From assembly GCA_019873645.1 (NCBI GenBank), contig JAIOAX010000019.1, forward strand, positions 27,290-91,289: DNA of 64,000 nt, in the 5' to 3' direction. The translations under genes were made by a program, and so were the position numbers. Below, in pieces: positions 30,701 to 39,221 of this stretch (position 1 is its first letter; every line of letters begins with the position of its first letter). The DNA is from Chloroflexota bacterium (lineage in GTDB: Bacteria; Chloroflexota; Anaerolineae; B4-G1; SLSP01). The notes beneath the pieces were generated by a model. The model searched no databases. It was not told where the DNA came from and worked only from the letters and a program-made list of their open reading frames with translations.

Positions 30701-33491
30701 CGGTGTCATCACGGCGACTGTGACGAGCGGCGCCGTTGTCTCCCGCGACATCCTCCTCGACGCGGGGGTGCTTGCGGTGGCACCGCAATCGCTGGCATTG
30801 ACGCTTCCCACCGATACGACGGCGACACGCTCCATCACGCTCAGCAACAGCGGCGGCTACACCGCCGGCTTCGCGGTGCAGGCCATCAATGCGCCGTTCA
30901 CTCCCATCACCGTCACCGGCCCGTTTGCAGGGACGGCGCGGCGCGTCTCGCCCAAGCAGTTGCATGCCCTCACCGGCGCGAGCGTCCGGGAGTATACGCC
31001 GCCGGATGTGCCGCTGCTGGCCGCCGGCGCCGTCATCCAGACGTGGGCCAGCGGGCTGGCTGCGCCGTGGGGTGTGGTCTACGATACCGACGCCGATGTC
31101 CTGTGGCTGAGCGATACACGCTTCGGTGGTGGTGAAGACCGCGACGTCAGCTACGCGCCCGATGGGACGCCGGGCGGCGCTGCGTTATCCACCGCGCCCT
31201 GGGTGACGGTTTTCGCGGCGGATATGGCCTACAATCCCCTCACCGGCAAGCTCTGGCAGGTCAACGTCGGCGATGATAACTGCATTTACGAACTCGATCC
31301 GGCCACACAGACGGCGACCGGACGCGCGATCTGTCCACCCTTCGGCGTCTCGCAGCGCGGGCTGGCCTACGATCCCACAACCGACACGTTCTACAGCGGC
31401 GCGTGGAGCGACCAGATTCTCTACCATTTCGACGCTGCGGGACGGCTGCTGGATTCGCACGATCTCAAGCTGAACATCGCCGGTCTGGCCTACAACCCGG
31501 CGACGCAGCATCTGTTTATCCTGTCCAGCGCTGCGGTCGGTTATGATGTGTACGTGCTCGATGTCGCCGGCGGCTACACGCTCATCGGCGGCTTCGACAT
31601 CGAAGGCCTGGGCGACTTTGAACAGGCCGGCTTATCCCTTGACTGCGCCGGCGCGCTGTGGACGGTCAATCAGGCCACCGGGCAGGTGATCCGGGCCATT
31701 TCCGGCGAAACGGGCGTCTGCGCCTGGCAAGAAGTCTCCTGGCTGACGGTGACGCCGTTGAGTGGAACGGTCGGCGTGACCGCCGCACAGCCGCTCACCC
31801 TGCACTTTGACACGACGGGACTGGCGGCCGGAACGTATCCGGTGTACCTGCGGATCACCAACGACACCCCTTATGGCCCGTTGAATGTCCCCATCACCCT
31901 GACGACGGTGCAGTTGTATGCTGTGGCGCTGATGCCGTCTACGGCAGCGCGGAGCGCGCTCCCCGGCGCGACGGCGACGTATCCCTTCACGGTGACGAAC
32001 GCCGGGCAGGAGACCGACAGCTTCACGGTGACGCTTGTGGGCAACGGCTGGACGGCAACCGCTCCGCAGACCATCGGCCCGCTGGCGGCCGGCGCAAAGG
32101 CGGCGTTGCCTGTGACTGTCACCGTGCCTGCCGACGCTCTCTGTAGTGCGACGGACACGCTGACGCTGACGGTCAGATCGCAGGGGAACCCCAACCGCGC
32201 CGCTGTGGCGACGGCGACAACCTCCGCCGCGGCGGTCTACGGGGTGCAGGCACGCGCCGGAGCGACACAGTTGACGGCGAATCCGGGGGCTGCGGTCACG
32301 GCGGCGTTGTGGGTGACGAACACCGGCAACTGTGTGGACACGTTTGCCTTGACAGCCAGCGGCGCATGGCCGGCGGACGTCCCGGCGACGACGGGCGCGT
32401 TGGCGGCCGGGGCGGGGGTGGCTATGCCGGTGACCGTGACCGTACCGCTGAACGTGCCGGCCGGCGTTGCGGCGGTGACAAGCCTGCGGGCGACCTCGCA
32501 GGCCAGACCTGCGGTACAGACGACGGCGGCCATCACCACCACGGCGAACGCCGTGTACGCTGTGGCGCTCGCGCCGCAAGCGGCAACGGCGGATGGGCGG
32601 CCCGGCCATACCGCGACTTACACGTTCTATCTGACCAACACGGGGAACATCAGCGACACGTATACCCTGGCCGTGGCAGACGCGACATGGGATACGCGGC
32701 TCGCGCCGCAAACCGTGACGCTGGACGCCCTGGCGACGGTGTCGGTGCCCGTTACCGTGACGATACCGACGGGCGTGGCGCCTGGCGCATTGGATGTGGC
32801 ACACCTCACCGCGACCGGTAACGGTGTGCTGGCCTCTGCGCAGCTCACGACGACGGCTGTGGTGAGCTACGGGGTGAAGCTCGACGCGGCAACGACAACT
32901 GCAAGCGCCCTGCCCGGACAACCGGTGACGTATACCGTCTGGGTGACGAACACCGGCGATTACACCGACACGTTTGACATCACCTATGCGGATAACGCCT
33001 GGCCGGCGGCGCTATCGCAGAACGGCGTCACACTCGGCGCGCAGGCCGGGACGAGCGTGCAGGTGCGTGTAAGCATACCGGCGAGTGCCTCTGGCGGCGA
33101 CGCCGACACGTTGACGCTGACGGCGACATCGCGGGCGGACGCCGGTATAGCGGCCGCTCTGGTGCTCACGACGACGGCGCGCGACTGTATCCCCGTTGCG
33201 GGCGCGGCGTTCACCTACACACCCGTACAACCAATCATCGGCGAGACGGTGACGTTCAGCGGAACGGTGATGACGGGCACGCTGCCTATCGTCTACACCT
33301 GGGATTTTGGCGACGGCGCAACGGCGATGGGCGCAGTGGTCACACATACCTTTACGCCGGCTACCGCCATGATGCCTTATCAGGTGACGCTGACGGCGAC
33401 CAACGCCTGCGGTGTCGCCACGAGCACACAGATTGTCAGTGTGCGCCGCTATACTGTGTTCCTGCCGCTTGTGCTGCGGGCTGTGGATTAA
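27780..33491 (+). CDS. Giant secreted modular protein sharing modules with the upstream subtilase
   Basis: A 1903-residue protein with a signal peptide (about 1-30, cleavage near AIAAPPA). An N-terminal region of about 520 residues (NGVHPPDTQGDIGYDP, DNHGDPITLFDP, RWGDYSMMGIDP) looks beta-propeller-like; I know no function for it. Carboxypeptidase-regulatory-like and anchor-J domains follow (about 555-905) and parallel residues 515-860 of the upstream subtilase, including the shared TDAxTGWPLYA and CTAPGY blocks. A second propeller-like stretch, four DUF11/NEW3-like repeats (TNAGQETDSFTV, TNTGNCVDTF, TNTGNISDTY, TNTGDYTDTF), a PKD domain (YTWDFGDGATAMG) and the terminal motif VFLPLVLRAVD complete it. 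No protease triad is visible. The ATG at 27780 follows GAAAGGAATAAA. Confidence 0.88.
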   Translation: MKVKRNFCVVLLLVLLCSMAPLSSRLAIAAPPAPLTPVVGYAERMDVSPALRDITVDGRQQPVDGGARAYLFRLPKATRSGALDTADPVVQSVSGPTAMPAPLTSFDGLGNINGVHPPDTQGDIGYDPATGTKYYVQWVNLSFAVWNVTNTPTLIYGPVNGNTLWQGFGGPCETDNHGDPITLFDPIANRWLMSQFSVDGPYYQCIAVSQTANPTGAWYRYAFLVSATKMNDYPKFGVWPDGYYMTVNQFTNGQYWGGAGVFVFERSKMLVGDPTASFQYFDLYNVSQDFGGMLPSDLDGSTLPPAGSPNYFAEVDDSTWIGPYDAMRIWKFHVDWANPANTTFGLNGQPNAVLQVAEWTPLCISTRACIPQPGTSVKLDAIGDRLMYRLAYRNFGDHESLVVNHTVNAGSNLAGVRWYEVRNPGGTPVIYQQGTYAPDSTHRWMGSIAMDGQGNIALGYSVSSSSVYPSVRYTGRLASDPLGTMPQGEATLVVGSGYQTSSYNRWGDYSMMGIDPVDDCTFWYTQEYMATSGYAPWSTRIGSFRFPSCTSTAPGTLRGMVKNAATQTPVAGATVQAVAAGGEPEATTSSTNGIYALTLDPAVYTVTAAAYGYFPYTRTGVEVTGGATTTLDLPLTPTPVYVISGTVTDAQTGWPLYARILVRGAPFDPPAPNDSVWTDPTTGHYSLSLAAGSVYTLEVAAWAAGYQTAWVFPGTLNAPRTVNVALSADLIACTAPGYALTRDGATENFNSGALPAGWTVVDNAATGVVWRFDDPKPRGNLTGGTGAFAIVDSDYAGAKAVDTVLRSPAFDLSGKANAVLEFKYDFRWYTYGENEVADVDVSVNGGATWANVWRRSGANDRGPKMARVDISALAAGQADVRVRFHYYNAKYEWWWQVDDVFVGALACAPATGGLIVGEVFDANTGAAAAAALRNDAGYTAQARALNAPHGGAFYTLFAPAGARTVTATLNGYAPGVITATVTSGAVVSRDILLDAGVLAVAPQSLALTLPTDTTATRSITLSNSGGYTAGFAVQAINAPFTPITVTGPFAGTARRVSPKQLHALTGASVREYTPPDVPLLAAGAVIQTWASGLAAPWGVVYDTDADVLWLSDTRFGGGEDRDVSYAPDGTPGGAALSTAPWVTVFAADMAYNPLTGKLWQVNVGDDNCIYELDPATQTATGRAICPPFGVSQRGLAYDPTTDTFYSGAWSDQILYHFDAAGRLLDSHDLKLNIAGLAYNPATQHLFILSSAAVGYDVYVLDVAGGYTLIGGFDIEGLGDFEQAGLSLDCAGALWTVNQATGQVIRAISGETGVCAWQEVSWLTVTPLSGTVGVTAAQPLTLHFDTTGLAAGTYPVYLRITNDTPYGPLNVPITLTTVQLYAVALMPSTAARSALPGATATYPFTVTNAGQETDSFTVTLVGNGWTATAPQTIGPLAAGAKAALPVTVTVPADALCSATDTLTLTVRSQGNPNRAAVATATTSAAAVYGVQARAGATQLTANPGAAVTAALWVTNTGNCVDTFALTASGAWPADVPATTGALAAGAGVAMPVTVTVPLNVPAGVAAVTSLRATSQARPAVQTTAAITTTANAVYAVALAPQAATADGRPGHTATYTFYLTNTGNISDTYTLAVADATWDTRLAPQTVTLDALATVSVPVTVTIPTGVAPGALDVAHLTATGNGVLASAQLTTTAVVSYGVKLDAATTTASALPGQPVTYTVWVTNTGDYTDTFDITYADNAWPAALSQNGVTLGAQAGTSVQVRVSIPASASGGDADTLTLTATSRADAGIAAALVLTTTARDCIPVAGAAFTYTPVQPIIGETVTFSGTVMTGTLPIVYTWDFGDGATAMGAVVTHTFTPATAMMPYQVTLTATNACGVATSTQIVSVRRYTVFLPLVLRAVD

Positions 33492-33512
33492 AGTCATACC
33501 AGGGAGCTGTCT

Positions 33513-34682
33513 GTGAAGAGCATAGAGCATCAGCAAAGCTTTACCTTCCCCGCCATCGGCGTCGAAGTGCTCTTTGGCTTTGGGGTTTTGGCGCGGCTGC
33601 CGGAGAAGGTGGCCGAATGGGGCGGTAAGCGCGTGTTGCTCGTCACCGATAAGGGGGTGCGCGCGGCCGGCGTGACGGATCAGGTAGCCGAGACGTTGCG
33701 CAGTGCGCGCATCCCCTGTGTGGTCTTCGACGAGACGCCCCAGGATTCCGGCTCCAAAACGGTCGAACGCGCCCTTCAATTGTTGAAGGAAGCGGCCTGC
33801 GATCTCGTTGTGGGGGTGGGCGGCGGCAGTTCGCTGGATACGGCGAAGGCGGTTGCCTGCGGCGCGACGAATCCGCCGCCGATCACGCAATACGCCGGCT
33901 TGAACAAGCTCCGCAATCCGGGTTTGCCGGTCATCGCCATCCCCACAACGGCGGGGACGGGCAGTGAGGTGAGTTACTGGGCGGTGCTGACGGACGACGA
34001 GACGCAGGTCAAAATCGGCATCGGCGGGGTGCGCGTGTTTCCGCGCGTGGCGCTTGCCGATCCCGCACTCACGCTCAGCTTGCCGCCGTTTCTCACGGCG
34101 ACAACCGGCATGGACGCGCTCACCCACGCCATCGAATCCTACACCAACACGTCGTACCAGCCGATTTCGGCGGCACTGACTTACCGGGCCATGGAACTCA
34201 TCGGCGAATTTCTGGTGCGTGCGGTACACAATGGGGCGGACCGTGAGGCGCGCTACGGGATGCTCCTGGGCAGCTTGCTCGCCGGCATGGGGATGAATCC
34301 CACGCGGCTCGGCATCGTCCACGCGCTGGCGATGCCGCTGGGCAGTTGGCAGCTCAAAATTGCGCACGGGACGGGGAACGCAGTGCTCCTGCCACACGTG
34401 ATGGCGTTCAACCAGGAGGGCACCCCTACGCTTTACGCCGATGTGGCGCGGGCGCTCGGGGTGGAGGAGGCGGACCCGGTCGCTGCCAGCCGGGCGGCCA
34501 TCGCGCGTGTGCGCGCCATCAACCGCGAAATCGGCATCCCGCAAGGGTTGGGCGCGCTGGGGTTGACAGAGGCGTTGATCCCGCAGGTATGCGCGGAGGC
34601 GATGAAAAGCGGCAATATCGCCGTGAATCCGCGGCCCTGCACGCAGGCGGACCTGGAGGCGATTTGTCGGAAGGCGCTATGA
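33513..34682 (+). CDS. Iron-containing alcohol dehydrogenase
   Basis: A 389-residue NAD(P)-dependent group III alcohol dehydrogenase. The nucleotide-binding GVGGGSSLDTAKAVA, TTAGTGSEVSYWAV, and the metal-site segments GMDALTHAIESY, LGIVHALAMPLG and AHGTGNAVLLPH are complete. The start is GTG at 33513, behind AGGGAGCTGTCT, 21 nt after the preceding stop. The substrate cannot be assigned: the family includes butanol, lactaldehyde and 1,3-propanediol dehydrogenases. No pathway partner is adjacent; the next gene is a broken methyltransferase. Confidence 0.9.
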   Translation: MKSIEHQQSFTFPAIGVEVLFGFGVLARLPEKVAEWGGKRVLLVTDKGVRAAGVTDQVAETLRSARIPCVVFDETPQDSGSKTVERALQLLKEAACDLVVGVGGGSSLDTAKAVACGATNPPPITQYAGLNKLRNPGLPVIAIPTTAGTGSEVSYWAVLTDDETQVKIGIGGVRVFPRVALADPALTLSLPPFLTATTGMDALTHAIESYTNTSYQPISAALTYRAMELIGEFLVRAVHNGADREARYGMLLGSLLAGMGMNPTRLGIVHALAMPLGSWQLKIAHGTGNAVLLPHVMAFNQEGTPTLYADVARALGVEEADPVAASRAAIARVRAINREIGIPQGLGALGLTEALIPQVCAEAMKSGNIAVNPRPCTQADLEAICRKAL

Positions 34683-34765
34683 TACGATAATATGGGGAGT
34701 GCACAGGTGGGGCATTGATACATTTTAACGTTCAAACGTTTCACCGTGTCAATGAGGGATAGCTT

Positions 34766-37698
34766 ATGCCGACTGCCGATGTCCAGCGAATTCACGATCT
34801 GCTTAACCGCATGCCTGTGGAGGGTTTGGCCGCCGCGAAGCAACTTTTCTGGACGGCCTTGAACTACGACCGCGCCAACGTGGCTCTTTCTACCCGCGAT
34901 TGGCCGGAAACGACGCGCGCGTTGCTGGCGGCAGAGCCATTACTCCTGGCGCGCTATAGCTCCGCGTTGGGCCGCTTTGACATTCTCTATACCCGCCTGG
35001 CGACGCACCAGAGCGGGCGCAGCTTTCCGCTATCGCTCGCCGCCGAACGCGCCGTCATCACCCAGTTGCTGCCCGACCATCCTTACGCGCTGTTCGTCTT
35101 CAGCGATGCCGTCGAAAAGCACTGGCATTTGGTCAATGTGAAATACCGCCGCGAACAGGCCGGCGAGGACGTCCGCGCCGCGCGGCGTGTCCTGCGCCGT
35201 ATCGCGATCGGCCCGCATGAACGCCTGCGCACGGCCGCCGAGCGTGTCGCTATGCTGGACCTGGCGACGCTCGGCCCGGACCTTACTGCTCTCGCGCCGT
35301 TGGCGATCCAGTAACGGCATGACGAGGCCTTCGATGTCGAAGCCGTCACCAAAGCCTTTTTCACCACCTACCGTGAGCATTTTGAGCGGGTCGAAGCTCA
35401 GATTACAGGCCTGGACGAGGCCGACGCGGTGCGTCTCTTCACCCAACGCCTGTTCAACCGGCTGTTGTTTATCGTCTTCCTCGAACGGAAGGGGTGGCTC
35501 GTGCCGCCAGACCTGACAGGTCTCGGAAGACCTGTCGGGTCTGGAGAGTACCTGGCCGCGCTGTGGGACGCGCACCGTCATTCCGAACGAAGTGAGGAAT
35601 CTAATTTCTACCGCGACCGTCTCAAGCTGCTGTTTTTCGCCGGGCTGAACAATCCCGGCAGCGTGGACATCACCGGCATCAAAGCGGATGGTCCCCTGGC
35701 GGCAATGATCGGGCGCGTCCCCTATCTCAACGGCGGTCTCTTCGAGAAAGAAGCTCTGGACGAGCGCGAAGACATCGTTGTGCCCGATGCCGTCTTCACC
35801 CCGCTGTTTGCTGACCTGTTTTACCACTACAATTTCACCGTCACCGAAAGTACGCCCCTCGATGTGGAAGTGGCCGTAGACCCCGAAATGCTCGGCAAAA
35901 TCTTCGAGGAGCTGGTGACGGGGCGTCACGAATCCGGCAGCTACTACACGCCCAAGCTGGTGGTGGCCTTTATGTGCCGCGAGGCACTCAAGGGCTATCT
36001 GGGCGATGTCTGCCCCCGCGAATCTCCGACGGCCATCGCCGCCTTTGTGGAGGAGCGCGACCCGGCGGCCCTGCACAATCCCGAAGCTGTGTTGGAGGCG
36101 TTGAAGCGCGTCAAAGTCTGCGACCCGGCATGCGGCAGCGGCGCCTATCTGCTGGGGATGCTGCACGAGTTGCTTGACCTGCGCGTGTGCCTGTTTGCCG
36201 CGCGGGGCCTGGATGCGCAAACGCTCTATAAGCGCAAGTTGGAAATCATCCAGAACAACCTCTACGGTGTGGACCTCGACCCCTTCGCCGTCAACATCGC
36301 CCGGCTGCGCCTGTGGCTTTCGCTGATCGTGGATTACGACGGCGACGACCCGCCGCCCCTGCCCAACCTGGAATTCAAGATCGAGGTTGGGGACAGCCTC
36401 ACCGCACCCGCCCCGGCTCCCTTGCAGCCCGATCTGTTCCGTCAGCAGGACGTGGCGGACTTCTTCGCCCTCAAGGGGCAGTTTATGACCGCCCACGGCC
36501 CGGAAAAACGCGACCTCAAAGCCAAAATTGACGCGCTCAGAACCGCGATTGCCGCGTGGGCCGGCGAGGAGAGCGGCGCAGACGCCTTCGACTGGGCCGT
36601 GGACTTCGCCGAGGTCTTCACGCCACAGGCCGCCCCCGCGACTTTGTGCGGCGGGATGGCCGGCGTGTTCAACGCGGTCGAGTACAAAGTATTACCGATT
36701 TTGGGGAATTGCCTGTTTTTGAGACCGCGGCCACGTTTCCAATGATCTTTATCGCACAAAAGCAAATGCCGGATAAGTCCAGAGTGCTGTTTATACAGGT
36801 TAAATCGTTGGAGCCGCCTTACCCGGATGTGTTGACGCTCATTCAACAAGAGGGACAATACTTGCCCCCGGATGCGCTTAACGGCGCAGACTGGAGTTTA
36901 ACCAGTGCTCAGACCGCGAGTCTATTGAGAAAAATGCGAGTTAGAGGGGTGCCATTAAGCGAGTACATTAAAGGACAGATTTATTATGGTATAAAGACCG
37001 GTTTCAATGAAGCCTTTGTCATTGATGGAGCGCGACGCGCCGAACTAATTGCTCAAGACGTCAATAGTGCAGAAATTATCAAGCCATTAGCGGTAGGCGA
37101 CGATATACGCCGCTGGAGGATTGAATACAAGGACAAATGGTTGATTGTTACCCGTATTGGCGTGGATATGGCACGTTACCCGGCGATTTTCGCCCATTGG
37201 CAGCAATGGCAACCACAGTTGGAGAAACGTTGGGATAAGGGTAACTATTGGTGGGAGCTAAGGGCTTGTGACTATTATGAAATGTTTGACAAGCCCAAGA
37301 TCATCTACCCTATCATAGCTAAAGAACCACGCTTTACTTTGGATATCACTGGTACCTTCACTAATGATAAGACATTCCTGCTTCCTGTTTCGGATCTTTA
37401 TTTGCTAGGTGTTCTTAATTCAACTTTGGTCTGGCATTATTTAGGGGCTATTTGTTCAGTCTTAGGTGATCCCAATAAAGGGGGAAGGCTTGAACTTCGT
37501 GCGATTTATGTTAGTCAAATTCCCATCCCCGACCCCACCGCCGAGGAGCGGGCGGCCATCGAGGGGCTGGTACGCCGGCTGCTGGACGCGCGCGGGCAGG
37601 GGCCGCAGGTCGCGGCGTGGGAGGCGGAGCTGAACCGGTGGGTGTATCGAGTGTACAGGTTGACGGAGGCGGAAATCCACATCGTGGAGGGCGGGTAA
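34766..37698 (+). pseudogene. Type IIG/Eco57I-like DNA methyltransferase, broken by a nonsense codon and a deletion
   Basis: Three open segments read as one protein of about 980 codons. The first (34766-35314) ends at TAA after LAPLAIQ. The same frame continues at once as RHDEAFDVEAVTKAFF, so a CAA to TAA change is the simplest reading. The second segment carries the SAM site VCDPACGSGAYLLGML and NLYGVDLDPFAVNIARLRLW and runs to about 36688. There the match jumps to another frame (VQSITDFGELPVFETAATFP), which continues through a target-recognition-like C-terminus to 37698. The NPPY catalytic motif and roughly 100 residues expected between FNAVE and ITDFGELP are missing. It is therefore very likely inactive. 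Intact relatives act as modification/restriction proteins. Confidence 0.85.
35509..35602 (+). repeat. Two dispersed repeats embedded in the methyltransferase frame
   Basis: AGACCTGACAGGT (35509-35521) and ACCTGTCGGGTCT (35530-35542) form an inverted pair. A second block at 35576-35602, CGTCATTCCGAACGAAGTG with GAGGAATCT, gives the characteristic peptide RHSERSEES. Both kinds are known as intergenic repeats in other bacteria; here they sit in the reading frame without breaking it and probably add about 35 residues. Confidence 0.7.
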
Positions 37699-37730
37699 CG
37701 CAGGGGCGCAAAGACATAAGGAGAAAAAAA

Positions 37731-38027
37731 CTTTTACTACAGGCTATTCAGCGGGGCATCGAGCAATTTGAGACAGAGTGGAACCATCCGGTGAGCACAA
37801 CGTTCACTATTCAGGCGCAAGTTCCTGGTGGGGAGCCTTGTTTAAGTGTTGTGGATTATGTCAACTGGGCCGTCTATCGCGCCTTTACAACAGGGGAGAT
37901 GCGTTATTATAGGGTTATCGAAGACAAGATCAGTTTGTTGGTAGACTTGTATGATACGACAAAATACCCCTACAATTGGTACAGTCGTCGCAATCCTTTT
38001 GATATAAACAAAATCACCCCTTTGTAG
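37731..38027 (+). pseudogene. C-terminal remnant of a DUF3800 protein
   Basis: The translation ends VSTTFTIQAQVPGGEPCLSV, then VDYVNWAVYRAFTTGEMRYY and an NWYSRRNPF tail, which matches the C-terminus of DUF3800 proteins (RNase H-like fold, common in defence islands). Nothing of the N-terminal DxS or metal-site region is present upstream; the frame runs back into the methyltransferase 3' end and a GGGGCGCAAAGACATAAGG word repeat. No start codon or ribosome site fits, so I call it a truncated remnant. Confidence 0.6.
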
Positions 38028-38112
38028 CTAGTCCCGGTTACCGGGTACACGGCCTGGAGCCGACTTTCGCATACAAAGGAGTGATGTTGCTGATTTCATT
38101 TTATACGGAAAG

Positions 38113-38289
38113 TCATTTCTTGTCAATGCCGATTTGCTCCTGTTCCAACACCTGGATACTTACGATAACCCAATCGGACAACGCACCCAAAAGTCACACA
38201 GCGCATTGATGCTTGAATAACGTTTCCGGGGTTTGGAGTTTGGCGTATACAAAGATATTCGTATCCACAAAAACGCGCTTAACGCTCAT
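38113..38289 (-). pseudogene. VapC-like PIN-domain toxin fragment
   Basis: The minus strand reads MSVKRVFVDTNIFVYAKLQ, the canonical PIN N-terminus with its first catalytic Asp, and hits TGA after 31 codons. The frame resumes with LLGALSDWVIVSIQVLEQ, still PIN-like, and ends at 38113. The rest of the domain, including the later acidic residues, is missing. The ATG overlaps the end of the antitoxin gene by 11 nt, as in active vapBC operons. Confidence 0.7.
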
Positions 38290-38485
38290 GCAATGCCTCG
38301 CGTGTGTATGGAATCCAGGCCGGCACTTTGATAGGCGACTGCAAAAAAGCCGCGAATGATGGGGTAACAGCAGGTTCGGTTGTTACCCGGTACTTCTGCG
38401 TCAGAAATTCATAAAAATCGAGCAGTTCCTGTTGCGCACGCTGAGGAAGCAACGATAAATTTAATGTTGTAGATGAAGTTGTCAT
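38279..38485 (-). CDS. VapB/DUF2281-like antitoxin
   Basis: A 68-residue protein. The segment LLPQRAQQELLDFYEFLTQKY is typical of DUF2281-type antitoxins, and the C-terminal half (ESPIK/IPYTREALHE-like region) would wrap the toxin. GGAGGTGCAGG precedes the ATG. Its partner VapC (38113-38289) is truncated, so the antitoxin survives its toxin. It is transcribed from a promoter whose spacer holds a palindrome shared with the gene at 39459-40469. Confidence 0.7.
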   Translation of the reverse strand: MTTSSTTLNLSLLPQRAQQELLDFYEFLTQKYRVTTEPAVTPSFAAFLQSPIKVPAWIPYTREALHER

Positions 38486-38523
38486 CCTGCACCTCCACCG
38501 GTAACTTTATCATGATGATTGAA

Positions 38524-38547
38524 ATTATAGCATATTGTGAAACAATA
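38524..38547 (-). promoter_or_regulatory. Promoter and palindromic operator of the vapB-like gene
   Basis: On the minus strand the near-palindrome TATTGTTTCACAATA (38533-38547) lies 3 nt before a TATAAT hexamer (38524-38529). About 33 bp around it match the site at 40509-40532. A -35 box is not convincing. The operator is probably bound by the antitoxin or another shared regulator (inference). Confidence 0.6.
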
Positions 38548-38548
38548 A

Positions 38549-38725
38549 CCATAGTCAATTGGGTGTATCAGGTGTACGGGTTGACGGGGGTAAACTTTGC
38601 GACTTAGCGTCTTGGCGTTAAAATCTTGTATTATGCCTCTATTACAAAGGAGCCATTATGCACGAAAACGAAGTTAGCAAAGTTCTTTGCGTCTCTGCGT
38701 CTTTGCGCCTTTGCGTTCAAAAAGA
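38549..38725 (+). repeat. Patchwork of short repeats and gene scraps
   Basis: GTGTATCAGGTGTACGGGTTGACGG (from 38562) resembles the very 3' end of the methyltransferase gene (37638-37668), as if a copy of that tail had landed here. CTTTGCGACTTAGCGTCTTGGCG-type words follow. AAGGAGCCATT and an ATG at 38658 then give MHENEVSK, like the start of GxxExxY proteins, which at once dissolves into TTTGCGTCTCTGCGTCTTTGCG words. I read this as a fossil gene start, not a gene. Confidence 0.45.
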
Positions 38726-38756
38726 ATCATTATGTCCCATGACGGCGCGTCTTTCA

Positions 38757-38804
38757 GCGGCGCGGTCAGAGACCGGCCACGGCAAGATTGACCCCGAAGT
38801 TGAG
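38757..38804 (+). repeat. MITE-like repeat, partial copy 3 (right half)
   Basis: GCGGCGCGGTCAGAGACCGG followed by CCACGGCAAGATTGACCCCG and AAGTTGA matches 6065-6115 of the complete copy. The left half and the terminal GCACC are missing. It abuts the 3' end of the doc pseudogene. Confidence 0.65.
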
Positions 38805-38813
38805 AGGTCTTGC

Positions 38814-39221
38814 CTAACCGGGGTTTGTATGCTCCCGTAGCCAGGAGACGAAAGCCTCAAAGGTCATCTGGCGTGTGGCTATATCTACGGCAACCTGCAC
38901 TACCTGTTGATCTATGGTCATGGTGTAGCCGTTGAGGTCGAGGAACAGACGGCAGGCCTCCATCCCTGTGCGTTTGTTGCCGTCATAGAAAACGTGGTGG
39001 GTAATAATACATCAGGCCAGAGCAGCCGCTTTCTCGATGAGGGTAGGATATAGTTCTTGTCCAAAAATAGGAGTCTGGATCGCCTCGAGGGTATAGTGCA
39101 GTGGGGCGGAGTTGAGCAAATTGCCATTGGTTTCGACAAACAAACCGCCAAATGTGTTTAACATTCGGCGGTTGATCTCAATAATTTGCGCCAGGCTTAG
39201 CGTCTGGCCAACTCGGTCCAT
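38814..39221 (-). pseudogene. Doc/Fic-family toxin split by an in-frame TGA
   Basis: The first 69 codons read LSLAQIIEINRRM, FGGLFVET and GQELYPTLIEKAAALA, as in Doc-like AMP/phospho-transferases. TGA (39012-39014) then replaces the expected Trp codon. The same frame goes on with CIITHHVFYDGNKRTGMEAC, the intact Fic/Doc catalytic motif, and LFLDLNGY, to a TAG at 38814. A single G to A change explains the break. The second half has no start or ribosome site, so the toxin is probably dead. It overlaps the small upstream gene by 25 nt. Confidence 0.78.

Noticed and set aside
31632..34544. Two long minus-strand frames under the second giant gene and the alcohol dehydrogenase
   Set aside because: Arg-rich shadows of two recognised genes. 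No independent support.
38658..38840. 60-codon frame with a good ribosome site
   Set aside because: After eight residues it consists of translated word repeats and the right half of the MITE-like element, so it is a fossil start and not a gene.
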